A model generated the notes under the pieces. That model saw only the letters and a list, made by a program, of their open reading frames with translations. It searched no databases and was not told the DNA's origin. Made by a program: the position numbers and the translations under genes. Shown piece by piece: positions 52,885-63,809 of a stretch of DNA of 64,000 bases (the first letter of the stretch is position 1; each line of letters opens with the position of its first letter). The stretch is from Conchocele bisecta (taxonomy: Eukaryota > Mollusca > Bivalvia > Lucinida > Thyasiridae): NCBI GenBank assembly GCA_029237695.1, contig CM055265.1, positions 79,354,447-79,418,446 of the forward strand, written 5' to 3'.

Positions 52885-53280
52885 TAACCAGACGTACGTT
52901 AAAAAGTTAACGTTGAAAATGGCTAAGTCAATTACGTAGAAATAATAGGTCAAGGTAAACAAAAATTGTCACATGTTGGATAGTTGTATGTGGTGGGCAC
53001 CCCTTGGTTATGAAGCTGTGAAAGTTTGGTGGTCTTAGGTGGTACAGTACCAAATAAATGGACTTAAACACGAAAACTTAACATTGTAAACGCGAAAAGT
53101 TAACATTGAAAATGGCTAAGTCGACTGCGGGGGAAAAATGGGTAAAGTTCATAAAAGGTAACATGTTGGATAGTGATATTTGGTGGGCACACCTTGGTTA
53201 TGAAGCTGTGAAAGTTTGTTGGTCCTATGTGGTACAGTAACAAAGAAATGGACTCGAACACGAGAACTTAACATTGATTG
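52885..53280. repeat. tandem repeat of about 190 bp, two units
   Basis: GTTAACATTGAAAATGGCTA, ACATGTTGGATAGT and GGTTATGAAGCTGTGAAAG occur twice, about 180-190 bp apart. Confidence 0.75.
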
Positions 53281-54640
53281 TGGACGCCGCCCACCCGCCC
53301 CCCGGCTTTCGCCAATCCAATAGCCTGGATTTTTTTTCCAAAAAAACCTGGCTAAAAATCAACTAAAATGACATCAAACATTATGCCCCACGGACAGACA
53401 GTTATCGGCTTTAAAATCTTCTAAAATCTTGATTTCTTAGCTTTATTTGTCAAATATAATAACCCAGTGTATGTAAATTACCTGTAGGTGATTGGGCTTG
53501 GAATGTGACAGTAATATACACCAAAACAGTCATTATAGTGTGTTTTTCTTTTTTTTTCATTGATATTGTCTTCCTGATGGACAATTAAGGAGTTCGGGAA
53601 AGTGGCGCGACATCGCGACGCTGTTCCAAAATTTGGCAAAATTAGGCGTAAGTGTATTGTTTTCGAATATCGGTATAGTACCAATACATTAGTACTCAGA
53701 AAACATTGTTTTTCCTTTCCTCCTGTGTCATAAAGCAAATTTCGTGACTGACCGTTCCAAGCCAGTACCCTTTTGTCTGTCGACCATTCCAGAGTGGCAT
53801 ACATGTTGATATAGTTTGAATGATGAGTCTTTATATGTAGAATGGTTAGCTATAACACTATTTAGGGTAATGTTATGTGTTTGTATGGACTTGTGTGCTT
53901 TTAATTCATTATCTATTAAAATTCTCCATAGTTCTGTAGTAGCTCAATTTAAGGCAGAATGTGGACAGTCACATGGTGGAGTTACACAGCTGCTGTGTGA
54001 CAACCATTGGAGATATTTGCTCCAAACTTGGTACTGTATCAAGGTATAGAACCTAGTTTTGAATAGTGAATATTGTAGAATGATTTGTAGTGAGACTGGT
54101 ACACTTATAGGCTAGAGGATACCAAATGGTGCGAAATCGCCCAGGGTGTATGCAAAAATAGTCCGGTATAAAACAAATAGTGCGGGTGTTTTGAGGTCAC
54201 AGACACCGTTTGCTTGCAAATCTTGATCAATTACTACCCAGTTTCACTGGAGGAACATTTTTGGGTGCTTTTAACACCAGATGTAAACAATATTGGGGGA
54301 TATGACAAAGTTGCAGAACCAGTACAGACTGGCTGCAGGTCATGTACAAGTGGGTCCCACAGCATCCATATGAATAGTGAAAGTAGGAGAGACTGGCCTT
54401 ATTGGATGGCATTTGGTTAAATTATATAGTAAAATTATTTGGTGGTGTCTAACCGAGAACCTGACACAAGTAGATAATCAAAGGACTGAAAGTCCTGAAA
54501 TCCTTCGCAGTACGTGCTCAACCATTTTTAATTAATATTTCACACAAAAAATCATATATACTCCATTTAAAATCAATATATTCGTCGAATCAGTATACAT
54601 TATCAATGCTGCAAAAACAATATTTATCGAGACAGAGTAT
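53281..54640. other. spacer without recognised features
   Basis: Several short frames show no domains, splice support or similarity that I recognise. Confidence 0.35.
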
Positions 54641-54644
54641 TTGG

Positions 54645-55010
54645 GCAGTGTATCAGAGCATTAACGGCCAAGAAAATGGAGCTGAAGAAACTTGGGAATG
54701 GCAATAAACCTAAAAAGTGCATGAACATTACACCTGAAGAAGAAGAGAAAATGTATTCATCTGCATCTCTAGGTACAAGTACACCAAAAAGCCTTCAATT
54801 CACGATATTTTACTATTTCGGAAAAATGTTCGGTCTGCGTGGACGAGATGAAGCAAGACAATTGAAATTCGGTGATATAGAGATGAAAACGACATCCAAT
54901 GGGGAAAAGTTTCTCGAGTTCAATGAGAGGGCAAGCAAGACCAGGGATGGGGCGAATCTGTCGAATACACGAGAGACCACACCGAAGATATTTGCAACAG
55001 ACAACACCAG
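54645..55010 (+). CDS. Crypton-type tyrosine recombinase-like protein, exon 1 seen
   Basis: The exon probably starts after an acceptor ending TTGGGCAG. It runs in frame through MELKKLGNGNKPKKCMNITP to a donor GTATGT after DNTR. The text FGLRGRDEARQLKFGDIEM and LEFNERASKTRDGANL is characteristic of the DUF3504/Crypton group, whose core is a tyrosine recombinase-like fold. RGRDE includes a catalytic-type Arg. Such genes are either Crypton transposons or host genes derived from them. The spliced structure and lack of nearby repeats hint at a host-like gene, but upstream exons were not found. Confidence 0.72.
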
Positions 55011-55717
55011 GTATGTTTGCTGGCCTTGTAAGCGCAAAACTTTTTTGAGTCGTGAGATATTGTCGATAGAAAATTGAATAACTTGAAAACTATCACGGTT
55101 GTCATGACGATACTTGGAGAATCGATCAAATGTTCACGAGCGTAATGTTAATCGATCCTCAATATATCAGCATTCAAATATAAATATTTGTTTAGTTATA
55201 CATTTTTTATTAATTCAAATATCTCAAGACACAATAAAGTACGAGCAGAGGTCCGATGTATTGTAATCACTACTACTTGTAGTCCATAAAAAGTATTTTG
55301 CTTTTCATACATTCAGTACAGAAAGTTTACTACATTTATATCATCGTTGTTAATAAGATAAATAGGTCTGAATTGGCATGGAAACATCAGCGAATAAAGC
55401 TTGTTGCGAACGGTAACTTGCAATCTACTCGTGGACGGTATGGGAGCAAATTGCAAGAGTTACCGCTCGCAAATATATCTGGGCCATGAAAAAAATGTGA
55501 AAAAAATATTGTTTCTTATCACTGTATTTTGTTGATATCGACTTAAATCCATAAATACATCCGAAGTTGAATTTGAGATATAATTCTGTGAATACAATGT
55601 ACTGTGAAATGTGTTGGAAAAACTATTATATTTTTGTTTGAAATCAATATCGGCCGTCTGGCGTGACAATATATGAGAAACATAACATTTTTTTATGGAA
55701 CAATATTTCCATTTCAG
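55011..55717 (+). other. intron of the Crypton-type gene
   Basis: GTATGT opens the intron. It closes with a pyrimidine-rich CCATTTCAGAG acceptor. ACGGTAACTTGCAATCTACT and its complement-like TTGCAAGAGTTACCGCTCG (55410-55470) form a small inverted repeat inside. Confidence 0.55.
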
Positions 55718-55894
55718 AGACCGAGTCACCCTGTCAAGAGTTTTGAGATCTTCAGAAGTTGCCGACCTTCCGAGATGTTGGCTGCTGACAGTCCATTTTA
55801 CCTGACAGCAGTACCAGAACAACGATTGAAAGGCACAGAAAATGAGCCATGTATAGCGGACAAGGACTACTACCTAGCAGCCCAAGTGCCATAG
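55718..55894 (+). CDS. Crypton-type tyrosine recombinase-like protein, exon 2
   Basis: In the phase left by exon 1 the text reads RPSHPVKSFEIF and MLAADSPFYLTAVPEQRLKG. It ends AAQVP at TAG 55892-55894. The SPFYLTAV words fit the segment of DUF3504 proteins that usually reads CPFYLA. The protein seems to end earlier than the usual family length. The stop lies directly against the probable end of the gypsy LTR, which may have cut the gene short. Confidence 0.6.
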   Translation, partial: RPSHPVKSFEIFRSCRPSEMLAADSPFYLTAVPEQRLKGTENEPCIADKDYYLAAQVP

Positions 55895-56130
55895 GCTAAC
55901 CAAAGCCAGTTTGGGGAATTAGCTTGGTTAACACGCACGAGACAAAACACGCTGACTGACATCTTTTTATTCCGTCCTTCTATTTTCTCCCTAGCGGGGG
56001 GTATCACAATTGGTCAATAGGTCGATCTGGTGGGACATTGCTAGTTTCACTTACAGTTGCAAGGTATCAGAACACTTACACACAAGGTATCAATACACCA
56101 AACTATCAATGTCCAGCCAGCATCACAACA
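55895..56130 (-). repeat. probable 3' LTR of the Ty3/gypsy element
   Basis: On the - strand the LTR seems to begin TGTTGTGATGCTGGC at 56130, directly after the purine-rich tract TTTTGTGGGGGGA. A polyadenylation signal AATAAA lies at 55972-55967. The exact 3' end and target duplication are not seen, so the left limit is approximate. Confidence 0.55.
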
Positions 56131-57407
56131 TCCCCCCACAAAACTCAAATTCAACTGAATTTGTAAGTGAAAACCTGAAAGAAATTAGTAAAATATTAGA
56201 CATGTGAAAGTGAAATATCTAGATGGTCTAGTAACCCAAGGTTCAGAATGTTCACAGCTATGAGTAGTTGCCAGAAAGACATGAATGAAATGAACAATAT
56301 GGAAATTCGATATGAAAGGTTGAAGTATAATTCATGATTCCTGCATGCCTATCGTATGGTTGGGATCAAGTACTGTAGTTTACAAACATTCACAGATACA
56401 TACGTATGTACAGCTGCAGCTGAACACCAGAAACATACAACATACTCTCAATAACAGACTAGACGGCCATGGACAGAAAATGCAACCTAAAACAAATGTT
56501 TCAGTGAAAATACATGAATAAAATCTCCCAAATGAATTGTATTGTCAAAACACACATGAAAGTCATACAATGTAGACTTAGCATTTCCTATTTATCCCTA
56601 AAACTTGGTAAATCTCAGCAGATTTCAAACTTAGCTGTCAGCAGATCTCAAACTTAGATCTCAAACACAGTCTCTTCTAAAGTCGTACTCATGATCTGAT
56701 CCGAACAAAAATATGCTTAATTAATCGGTTGATGTGCCTCAGTGACTATAGTCACAAAACGGACAATACTCGCTTATTATAACAATGTCTAAGCAAAATC
56801 TTTAAATGGGACAAATGGTGCTTCAGTGATGAAAAATTTGAACCATGTCAGATGAGAAAAAACAAATTCACCAGCATGTTCCAAACTATACATTCTATGT
56901 ACGAACAAAACAACATATTATCAGTTCAAACATTTCACTCATTACACCTTTGTAACTGACCCACATAGTCGCATAGTCAATTAATAGCAATTCAGACGCT
57001 CCATATAGCGTACAAGTGCCTCGTATTAAAAAAAAAATCTGACAGCTCGCATGATTGAGGTGCACCTATATGACTTGCCACAAGGAAACTGTGTGTCAAT
57101 TGTAGATCCAGATCAGCCTGATCAGGGCATACACTGTCAGACAAAGCAGTCATGACGTCTCTGATGAGAACAGTTTGATCATAATCATACTTCTGCTAAT
57201 GTTCAGGCAATCAATATGTGCAACTCAATGCTAAACATTTATGCATGTGCCTTAACATTTAACATGTTTAACATATACAACAAAAATGTTTACACATACA
57301 TGTATATATGTATAATCCTAATAGAACATCGACAGTGGTTATAAATGTACACAATACAAATTCTACTGCAGCAAGGGTGGAGGTGCTATCTCTAAGTGCC
57401 TACGCCA
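56131..57407 (-). other. 3' untranslated region of the gypsy element
   Basis: No ORF is seen in 1.28 kb between the integrase stop and the purine tract. The stretch 57095-57190 (GTAGATCCAGATCAGCCTGA) resembles the interior of the MITE at 16839. Confidence 0.6.
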
Positions 57408-59570
57408 TTAAACATTCAAGCTAGATGACTTGACCCAAAATGAACGCTGCGATGGTTCACCGCGAATCTGAACCTTATACTCTAAACCCGAGTTTGTTTC
57501 ACGACGGCCTAAAACACGCTTAACTTTGTGAAATTGGTTAGGACCGGATGAAACTGATAAATCGTCATTAAGCGAGTTTGTATCAACATGATCAGAATCA
57601 CGAAAACGTACAGGTTTCAGAGTATTACGCGTAGGACGACGTCTAACAGGTGGCGATGATTGCTCAACTACGGGATTTGGCTGGCTAACCTGAGCTTGCT
57701 GTTCGTGTTCATCACTAGAGTCTGGCGGAGTCTCAGATTCACTGGTTACTTTAATTTCACGCGTGTTAACACTGTCCATGAAATATGGCGATGGATTATG
57801 TTCCCTAACATAAGCCATTTTCAGTCTATTTATGTGTACTGGCTCCTTTTTCACACGACCAGTGTTGGGATCCCTTATCATAATTCGATGTGGACTCGGA
57901 ATCTTGAGAACAACGAAAGGTCCGGTATAGCGATCCATAAGTTTGTGGCCGGTTCCTGTTGGTTCTGACAGGAGGTAAACGTAATCTCCTGGTGATAGCT
58001 CAAGTTGGCGAACTTTGGAATTTTCTCTGTCTTCCATTTGCATTTGAGCTTTGAGAGCATTGTCCTGAACATTTTCACGAATAAGTTCCAGTTTGTGCTG
58101 ATGCTGACGTAAATAGGTATGCATGTCTTTCGGAACCGTGCGTAGGGTAGTCGAGACCATGTTTACCAATGGAAATTTCGGTCGTTGTGCAAACATTATT
58201 TCAAACGGTGAATATCCTACTGTGGAATTTATGGCACAATTTATGGAGAACACTATAGCTGGTAGTATACTGTCCCAATGCCTAACGTTGTCACGGAGAT
58301 AGGATGTTAATCGTTCCGACAACTGACGATGTGTCCGTTCACATGCTCCGAGGCAATGATGTACCATACTTGGAGTAAATTGTTGTGTAATTTTCATCTG
58401 ACGACACACTTCTGCCATACATGCATTCATGAATTCAGTCCCTTGGTCACTAATTATCGTGTCACAAACGCCGAACGTTGTAAACAATTGAAACAGGGCC
58501 GTGGCGACTGACAAAGCGTCCTTGCTCATCAATGGCACCGTAAACAGGTATTTGCTGAACATATCCAATGCTGTGAATACATAATTTGATCCTTGAGGGG
58601 TGGTCGGTAGAGGTCCGTATAGGTCAATTTGCCATACTTGAAATGGTCCACTGGGTGAACGATACGACACAATGTTAGTCTTTGTGTGGAGCTTGGTCAT
58701 CTTTCTACGTTGGCAGTCGTCACACGACTGAATATACTCCGTCACACTTTTTGCTTGTCCAGGGAAATAATAAGTCTCTTTCACTTTGTCAATTGTCTCT
58801 GTAATACCACTGTGTGCTGCTAGGGGATTGTCATGATACAGCTGGATTACTGTTTTCTCCAGAATGTGTGGAACTACTAACTGGTAATGTGACATGTTTT
58901 TAGTGCGTTTAGCTTTCGCTGTACGAGCATGAAACAGTAAATTATCAACCATGATGTAGTCAGAAGTTTGTAATAATAATGTACGCGATAGTTTCTGTGA
59001 AGCTGGCAACTCATTATGCACAAGATACTTGATGATTGGCCTTAGAATCGTGTCCTCGAATTGAAGGGTGGAAATGCTTGCAGGTGTGAAGTCACATTGT
59101 TCGAACAGAGTTATTGCCCTTATCCTAGTCTGCACAGGATCTACATGCATTTCTGATTCCTGGGTATCAGTAGAAGTTATGTAATCAGTTTGTATCAGAG
59201 CACTATCCACATCATCATGTCTTTGTGGAGATTGTGTTGCAAGAGGTGGCAAATTTACAGTTCCTGACGAAATTTCACTATTTGATGCGGTTTTCAAGTT
59301 TGTATCTTGTTTATAGACCGTTTTCAAAACCGTGTCTGCATTTGATGTATTCAAATCGGTATCCTGATTGTAAATATTTTCAGGTGTGCTCTGCTCATCA
59401 GCATCTGTATTCATCTCATATACAGGAAGTAGTTTGTCCGTTTGTGTCGCGTGTAGGTAAGTTCTGGGAATTTTCACACTGGGAATGTCATTATCTTCAG
59501 TGTCGGCATCATACTCTGAATCGCTCAAATGAAAGTCAGTTACATGAACTTTTCCCACATTGTTGATCAC
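57408..59570 (-). CDS. pol: gypsy integrase region, open for 720 codons
   Basis: The frame first encodes about 150 residues of acidic, repetitive linker (TDLNTSNADTV and similar). The zinc-binding HHCC part follows, with His246, His253, Cys283 and Cys286 (HSGITETID...CDDCQRRK). The catalytic core has Asp316 in WQIDLYGP, Asp375 in IISDQGTEF and Glu411 in GACERTHRQL. A GPY/F-like module, YTGPFVVLKIPSPHRIMIRD, is near residue 575. All three catalytic residues are present. It is cut from the polyprotein by the protease and joins cDNA to chromosomal DNA. A frame change near 59608 separates it from the RNase H end upstream. The ATG at 59570 is thus only the first Met of the open stretch, not a true start. 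Confidence 0.92.
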   Translation of the reverse strand: MINNVGKVHVTDFHLSDSEYDADTEDNDIPSVKIPRTYLHATQTDKLLPVYEMNTDADEQSTPENIYNQDTDLNTSNADTVLKTVYKQDTNLKTASNSEISSGTVNLPPLATQSPQRHDDVDSALIQTDYITSTDTQESEMHVDPVQTRIRAITLFEQCDFTPASISTLQFEDTILRPIIKYLVHNELPASQKLSRTLLLQTSDYIMVDNLLFHARTAKAKRTKNMSHYQLVVPHILEKTVIQLYHDNPLAAHSGITETIDKVKETYYFPGQAKSVTEYIQSCDDCQRRKMTKLHTKTNIVSYRSPSGPFQVWQIDLYGPLPTTPQGSNYVFTALDMFSKYLFTVPLMSKDALSVATALFQLFTTFGVCDTIISDQGTEFMNACMAEVCRQMKITQQFTPSMVHHCLGACERTHRQLSERLTSYLRDNVRHWDSILPAIVFSINCAINSTVGYSPFEIMFAQRPKFPLVNMVSTTLRTVPKDMHTYLRQHQHKLELIRENVQDNALKAQMQMEDRENSKVRQLELSPGDYVYLLSEPTGTGHKLMDRYTGPFVVLKIPSPHRIMIRDPNTGRVKKEPVHINRLKMAYVREHNPSPYFMDSVNTREIKVTSESETPPDSSDEHEQQAQVSQPNPVVEQSSPPVRRRPTRNTLKPVRFRDSDHVDTNSLNDDLSVSSGPNQFHKVKRVLGRRETNSGLEYKVQIRGEPSQRSFWVKSSSLNV

Positions 59571-59580
59571 GATACATGGA

Positions 59581-59763
59581 TCAAGTTGCGTAGACTGAAT
59601 TTCTCGTCAACAAATCAGCTAAACACTTTCCACCCGGAAATCTAATGTCACCAGTCTGCTCAGGAACATAGGGGAAATAGGGGTCTTCTTCATCTGGGCT
59701 CTCGGCTGGGAACTGCGGAGGGTTATCGGGAAACGAACGCGACAGGGCATCAGGTACCTGCAT
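59581..59763 (-). pseudogene. pol: gypsy pol linker between RNase H and integrase
   Basis: MQVPDALSRSFPDNPPQFP continues the RNase H domain directly after an in-frame TAG (59764-59766). The DALSR word is typical of the RNase H-integrase boundary. The frame runs to a stop near 59581, where it must shift to enter the integrase frame. Confidence 0.8.
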
Positions 59764-61116
59764 CTACCGCGCTGGTTTGTATTCCACAGTAAAGTTGAAT
59801 TGCTGGGGAATTGTCAACCATCTCTCATAAGTAGCACCTTTCAACTGGTTACTAAACAGCGGCTTCAGCGCTTGGTGGTCACATTCTACAATGAAGTGCT
59901 GTCCCCTCACATATGATGCACAGTCCACTATAGCGGTGATCATACCTAACAGTTCAAGCTTGGTTGGGCCATAAGACTGCTGCCATGTTGCTAATGATTT
60001 TGATCCGAACTTCACCACGCGTGTCCTATCCGACTCTGTCGTCTCTACATCAAACTCCGTTTCGGGGTACACCTGGTATAACATGTAACCGATGCCGTGT
60101 GAAGACGTATCTACAGCAATACGAAATTGTACGTCATACCGAGGAAATGAGAGTACATGCGAGTTCAGTAATTGTTCTTTCAATGAATCTACAGCTATTT
60201 GTTGGTCATCTCCCCACAGGAATTTAACACTCTTCTTTAACAAGCCAAATAAGGGATACGCCAGGGCACTATAGTTTGGAATAAACTTCCTGAACCAGTT
60301 CATCAATCCTAAGAATCGTCTAAGTTCTTTCACATTTCTGGGGACTGGGAAATCTTGGATTGCTTTTACTCTATCTCCTGGGAGTTGTATGCCTTGTTCT
60401 GATATTTCATGCCCTAAAAATGTACACTTTGGTTGCGCGAATGAACACTTCTTTGGACCCAATTTCAACCCGGCATCTCTCATGCGGTCAAATACTATCT
60501 GGATATCGTGCAAATGCTGTGCAAATGTAGACGAATATATTAACACATCATCCAAGTAGCATAAGACTGAACGAAAGGTTAATCCATTCAACACTTTGTC
60601 CATTAATAACTGGAATGTATTTGGTGCTGTTTTGAGACCCATGGGCAGACGCAAAAATTTGAAAGTGCCGAATGACGTATTGAAGGCGGTAAACCTGGAG
60701 GATTCAGTTGAAATTGGCATTTGGAAAAATCCAGATGTAAGGTCTATAGACGTAATAAATTTCTGAGTTGACTCCGCTAACGACTCCTTTAATACATCCA
60801 TATCCGGAATAGTATAACGGAATTCCTCAGTTTGTGAGTTCAAGTAACGGAAATCGCAACAGAATCTGAATGAGCTCAAACTTTTCTCCTTGGACTGAGG
60901 ATCACTATCTTTTGACTTTCGGTTCCTCTTAGTTACTAACACAATGGGACTAGTAATGGGAATATCTTCCTTACTACTGACGGGGGTGATAATTCCCTGT
61001 CGAAGTAATTCATCTAAATGATCTCTCAGTACTTCACGCTTATCAGGTGTGAGACGATATGGACGTTGATGTTTAGATTTCACATCAGATTTCAAGTGTA
61101 TTTCATGTTCTACCAC
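59764..61116 (-). CDS. pol: gypsy reverse transcriptase and RNase H
   Basis: The 450-codon stretch starts in the connection region (HEIHLKSDVKSKHQRPYRL). Reverse transcriptase motifs are SSFRFCCDFRYLN, SIDLTSGFFQMP (Asp125), LRLPMGLKTAPNTFQ and the active-site CYLDDVLIYS (YLDD at 187-190). RNase H has FRIAVDTSSHGIGY (Asp336), LELLGMITAI and HFIVECDHQALKPLF. Motifs are complete. It ends at TAG directly before the conserved MQVPDALSR, so the stop is a nonsense change. The upstream continuation toward the protease is separated by the inserted element at 61132-62455. Confidence 0.93.
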   Translation of the reverse strand: MVEHEIHLKSDVKSKHQRPYRLTPDKREVLRDHLDELLRQGIITPVSSKEDIPITSPIVLVTKRNRKSKDSDPQSKEKSLSSFRFCCDFRYLNSQTEEFRYTIPDMDVLKESLAESTQKFITSIDLTSGFFQMPISTESSRFTAFNTSFGTFKFLRLPMGLKTAPNTFQLLMDKVLNGLTFRSVLCYLDDVLIYSSTFAQHLHDIQIVFDRMRDAGLKLGPKKCSFAQPKCTFLGHEISEQGIQLPGDRVKAIQDFPVPRNVKELRRFLGLMNWFRKFIPNYSALAYPLFGLLKKSVKFLWGDDQQIAVDSLKEQLLNSHVLSFPRYDVQFRIAVDTSSHGIGYMLYQVYPETEFDVETTESDRTRVVKFGSKSLATWQQSYGPTKLELLGMITAIVDCASYVRGQHFIVECDHQALKPLFSNQLKGATYERWLTIPQQFNFTVEYKPAR

Positions 61117-61131
61117 ACTAGTGAAACCTAA

Positions 61132-62455
61132 GGCCAGTTTTTTTTTATTAGTTGGTTTACAGATCCGCCGACCCGATTTTTTGACAATGTGGAAAAAAAT
61201 AAAAATTTTAATTTCCGATTTTTTTTTATATTTTTTTACCTCCGATCAAAAAAAAAAAATTTTTTTTTGTTTTTGCTGTGCGAGAAAAGTAAGTGGCGGA
61301 AACCGGATCTTAACAGCAGCGACAACAACAACAACCTGCGAATGGACGATTCATATGATTTGATATATCTCCAATATGATTTGATATATCTGCGTTTCAG
61401 ATTGAATGCAAAAATTCAGAACCTTAACGCTCGGGTAAATGGCCTATATTTTCTGTTTTCTTGCTCCGATGTGCTTCATATTTCATGTATGCGTTCTTCC
61501 TAGGGTCCTCTACCGCCCTCCAAAAATCCACACTCGTGCCACCCCCACTGATATTCGTTTCAACTATATCGCCGCTTCGTTGTCTTGTATTTAATTATAC
61601 CAGATACGGTATTAATATGTACGCATTACGCAACCCATTCACAGTGATCAACATTCAACAGTATGTGAATATGAAACTGAGTTGCTATGTAGAATATAAA
61701 GAAACTTGCTGAACCGACTCCCTACGTTCACCGACAAACTCTTGGTCCAAGACGATGCCGGTTAACACAAGTTTCACTCTATCACAATCACTGGCCTTTT
61801 TGTTTTTTACCGACCATAAACCGACCCAACCATGAGCCTTAAAAAGGTGAACTGACCCAACCATGTGCCTTAAAAATGTGATTTTTATGGTGTTCGGACC
61901 GTCCGTCTGTCCGTCACACGTTCGGTTAACCACTGCGTAACAGTTTCTCAAACCAGCCATATCTTCTACATAAGTTGCTCAAGTTCTTCAATATTTCAAC
62001 ACATCATTCATTGGTATGTGTGCTATACCTGCCTTGTCATACTTTATATTACCTTGACCTTTTGACCTTCACAGGGCTGCTGAAAGGACTTAGCAATTTC
62101 GGTTAACCAGTTTGTCACAGTTTCTCAAACTGGCCATAGCATCTACATAAGTTGCTTAACTGCTTCAATATTTCCATACTTCATTCATTTGCTGTATGCT
62201 ACACCTGCCTTGCCATACTACATATGACCTTCACCCTTTGACTTAACACTTTTGGTTCACCCGTTTGTCAGTTTCTTCAATATGCCGCCGGTGGCATCCG
62301 CGTTCGACACTATATTCCCGACCGAACCCAACCCAACTGTGCCAAAAAGAATAAAAATTTGAAAAAACTTTTTTTTATTTTTATTTTTTTCCGACCGACC
62401 GACCCGATCTCGCGGAAAAAAAATCCTTAAACCAACAAATAAAAAAAAACTGGCC
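61132..62455. mobile_element. 1.3-kb nonautonomous DNA element inside gypsy pol, TAA target duplication
   Basis: The inverted ends GGCCAGTTTTTTTTTATTAG and GGCCAGTTTTTTTTTATTTG (read inward from the right) are followed by GTTGGTTTA on both sides. CGACCCGAT and ATCGGGTCGG also match further in. TAA flanks at 61129-61131 and 62456-62458. A TAA/TWA duplication and GGCC ends are typical of PIF/Harbinger-type elements. The interior has T runs, a repeated TCAAACTGGCCATA/CAAACCAGCCATA unit (61950 and 62130) and no transposase. Confidence 0.82.
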
Positions 62456-62458
62456 TAA

Positions 62459-63085
62459 CTTGGGATTCTCATTTGTAACAAAAATGTCTCTGTACTCATA
62501 CAGGCATTGCTTCAACTGGGTACTATCTGGATCTGATAAATGATCAAGTTTCATATCAAACTGGGAAATAAAATTGTGGAAATTTTCCTGTTGCAGGTCA
62601 CCACTGGATCCACAGGGATCTGTGTTGACGTGAAACGAGCGAAAATTTTCAGCATCCTCCTTGCTAGCTGCAGTAAAATTACCCTGAGTACATGTATCAA
62701 TATCATGTGTTGTACCTGGTGCAGTGGCCATTTTCGCCATCTTCTGACTACTCAAAATGGGACTATTGTGATTACTACTCAACTGCACATGAGCGACCTG
62801 GTAGGTGTTGTCTAAAAGTGTGTAGGAAGCTAACACAGTACCTCGACTAATCACTATAGACTCTTTAGATGGATTCAAAACTTTCAACGGAACTTTGTTA
62901 TTAGGAGGGACTAATACAACACACTTTGAGACTACAATACCTGTCTTCACTGCCTCACTATGGCCATAACACATACCCTGTTGACCAATATGTACCTTTC
63001 TTGGCAAACTTGCCCAAATGACTTTCACTATTTGGTGACAATGTAACCTTCTTTTTACATGTGACCTTTGCTCGAGAAACACCAT
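62459..63085 (-). pseudogene. pol: gypsy pol segment between protease and reverse transcriptase
   Basis: On the - strand the frame has CVVLVPPNNKVPLKVLNPSK and VISRGTVLASYTLLDN. It reaches LYEYRDIFVTNENPKL, the region just upstream of the reverse transcriptase, and is cut at the inserted element. It overlaps the protease frame at 63085-62958, so a frame change lies near 63000. Confidence 0.8.
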
Positions 63086-63770
63086 ATCTCTCCTTTCTAA
63101 AATCTAAAACTATGCCCTTTGACCTCTCAATGCCAAGCAATAATGGTTGTGCGGTATTGGCTAAGACATAAACATTTATACAGTGCTTACCATAAACAGT
63201 GTGACCCTTCACATGAGCTGTGCCCAATACCTGAACTTCAGAATTGTCTGCTAGAGTAAGCTTTGTACCAATTAATGGCCGAATCTCAGATTTCAGCGAC
63301 GGCGGTATTGCTTCATACATAGATTGGGACAACATGTTAATAGCACTACCAGAATCAAGTAGAGCAGACACTGTGCTCTGTCCAAAGCGAATGGATATGT
63401 ACATGAATTGTGAATACTCATTATTACATGTATGGGAAGTTTCATTACAATCATTTTCATAACATGATTCAGTCTCATCAATACATGTCTGTGAACCTGC
63501 AATAGAGTCCAATTTATGCAAATTGCAACCATGTTTATATCCCTCAATTGTTGCAATACGGTGCAATTCCTGGAAATCGCAAACATGTGTAGACCCATTG
63601 CTAGTCTGGATGGACGTAGACTCACAGACAGGTATAGAATCAACATCATCAATAGTCTGGGTAGGGATACACGGGGCATGGGAAATACAGTTTATTTTGA
63701 CAGTCTGCTGGGAAAACTTTCTAGTGTCTGATTTGGTGCTGCAATGATTAGCATTCCCGAACGGTTGCAC
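62958..63770 (-). CDS. pol: gypsy aspartic protease region
   Basis: The catalytic word is VSALLDSGSAINMLS (DSG at about residue 137). It is followed by LTLADNSEVQVLGTAHVKG and the second half VYVLANTAQPLLLGIE, which carries the hydrophobic-hydrophobic-Gly (LLLG) motif of retroviral-type proteases. The upstream 120 residues are Cys/His/Ser-rich linker. It is expressed as part of Gag-Pol and cuts the polyprotein. Frame changes near 63800 and 63000 separate it from gag and pol. The first Met is arbitrary. Confidence 0.85.
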   Translation of the reverse strand: MQPFGNANHCSTKSDTRKFSQQTVKINCISHAPCIPTQTIDDVDSIPVCESTSIQTSNGSTHVCDFQELHRIATIEGYKHGCNLHKLDSIAGSQTCIDETESCYENDCNETSHTCNNEYSQFMYISIRFGQSTVSALLDSGSAINMLSQSMYEAIPPSLKSEIRPLIGTKLTLADNSEVQVLGTAHVKGHTVYGKHCINVYVLANTAQPLLLGIERSKGIVLDFRKERYGVSRAKVTCKKKVTLSPNSESHLGKFAKKGTYWSTGYVLWP

Positions 63771-63809
63771 CTGTGTACCGTCGGGTAAAGTCAGTTTCCC
63801 ATCTTCTGG

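Noticed and set aside
61121..61503. 80-104-codon frames at the left end of the element in gypsy pol
   Set aside because: They are low-complexity T/Lys/Phe-rich text from the inverted end, without a domain.
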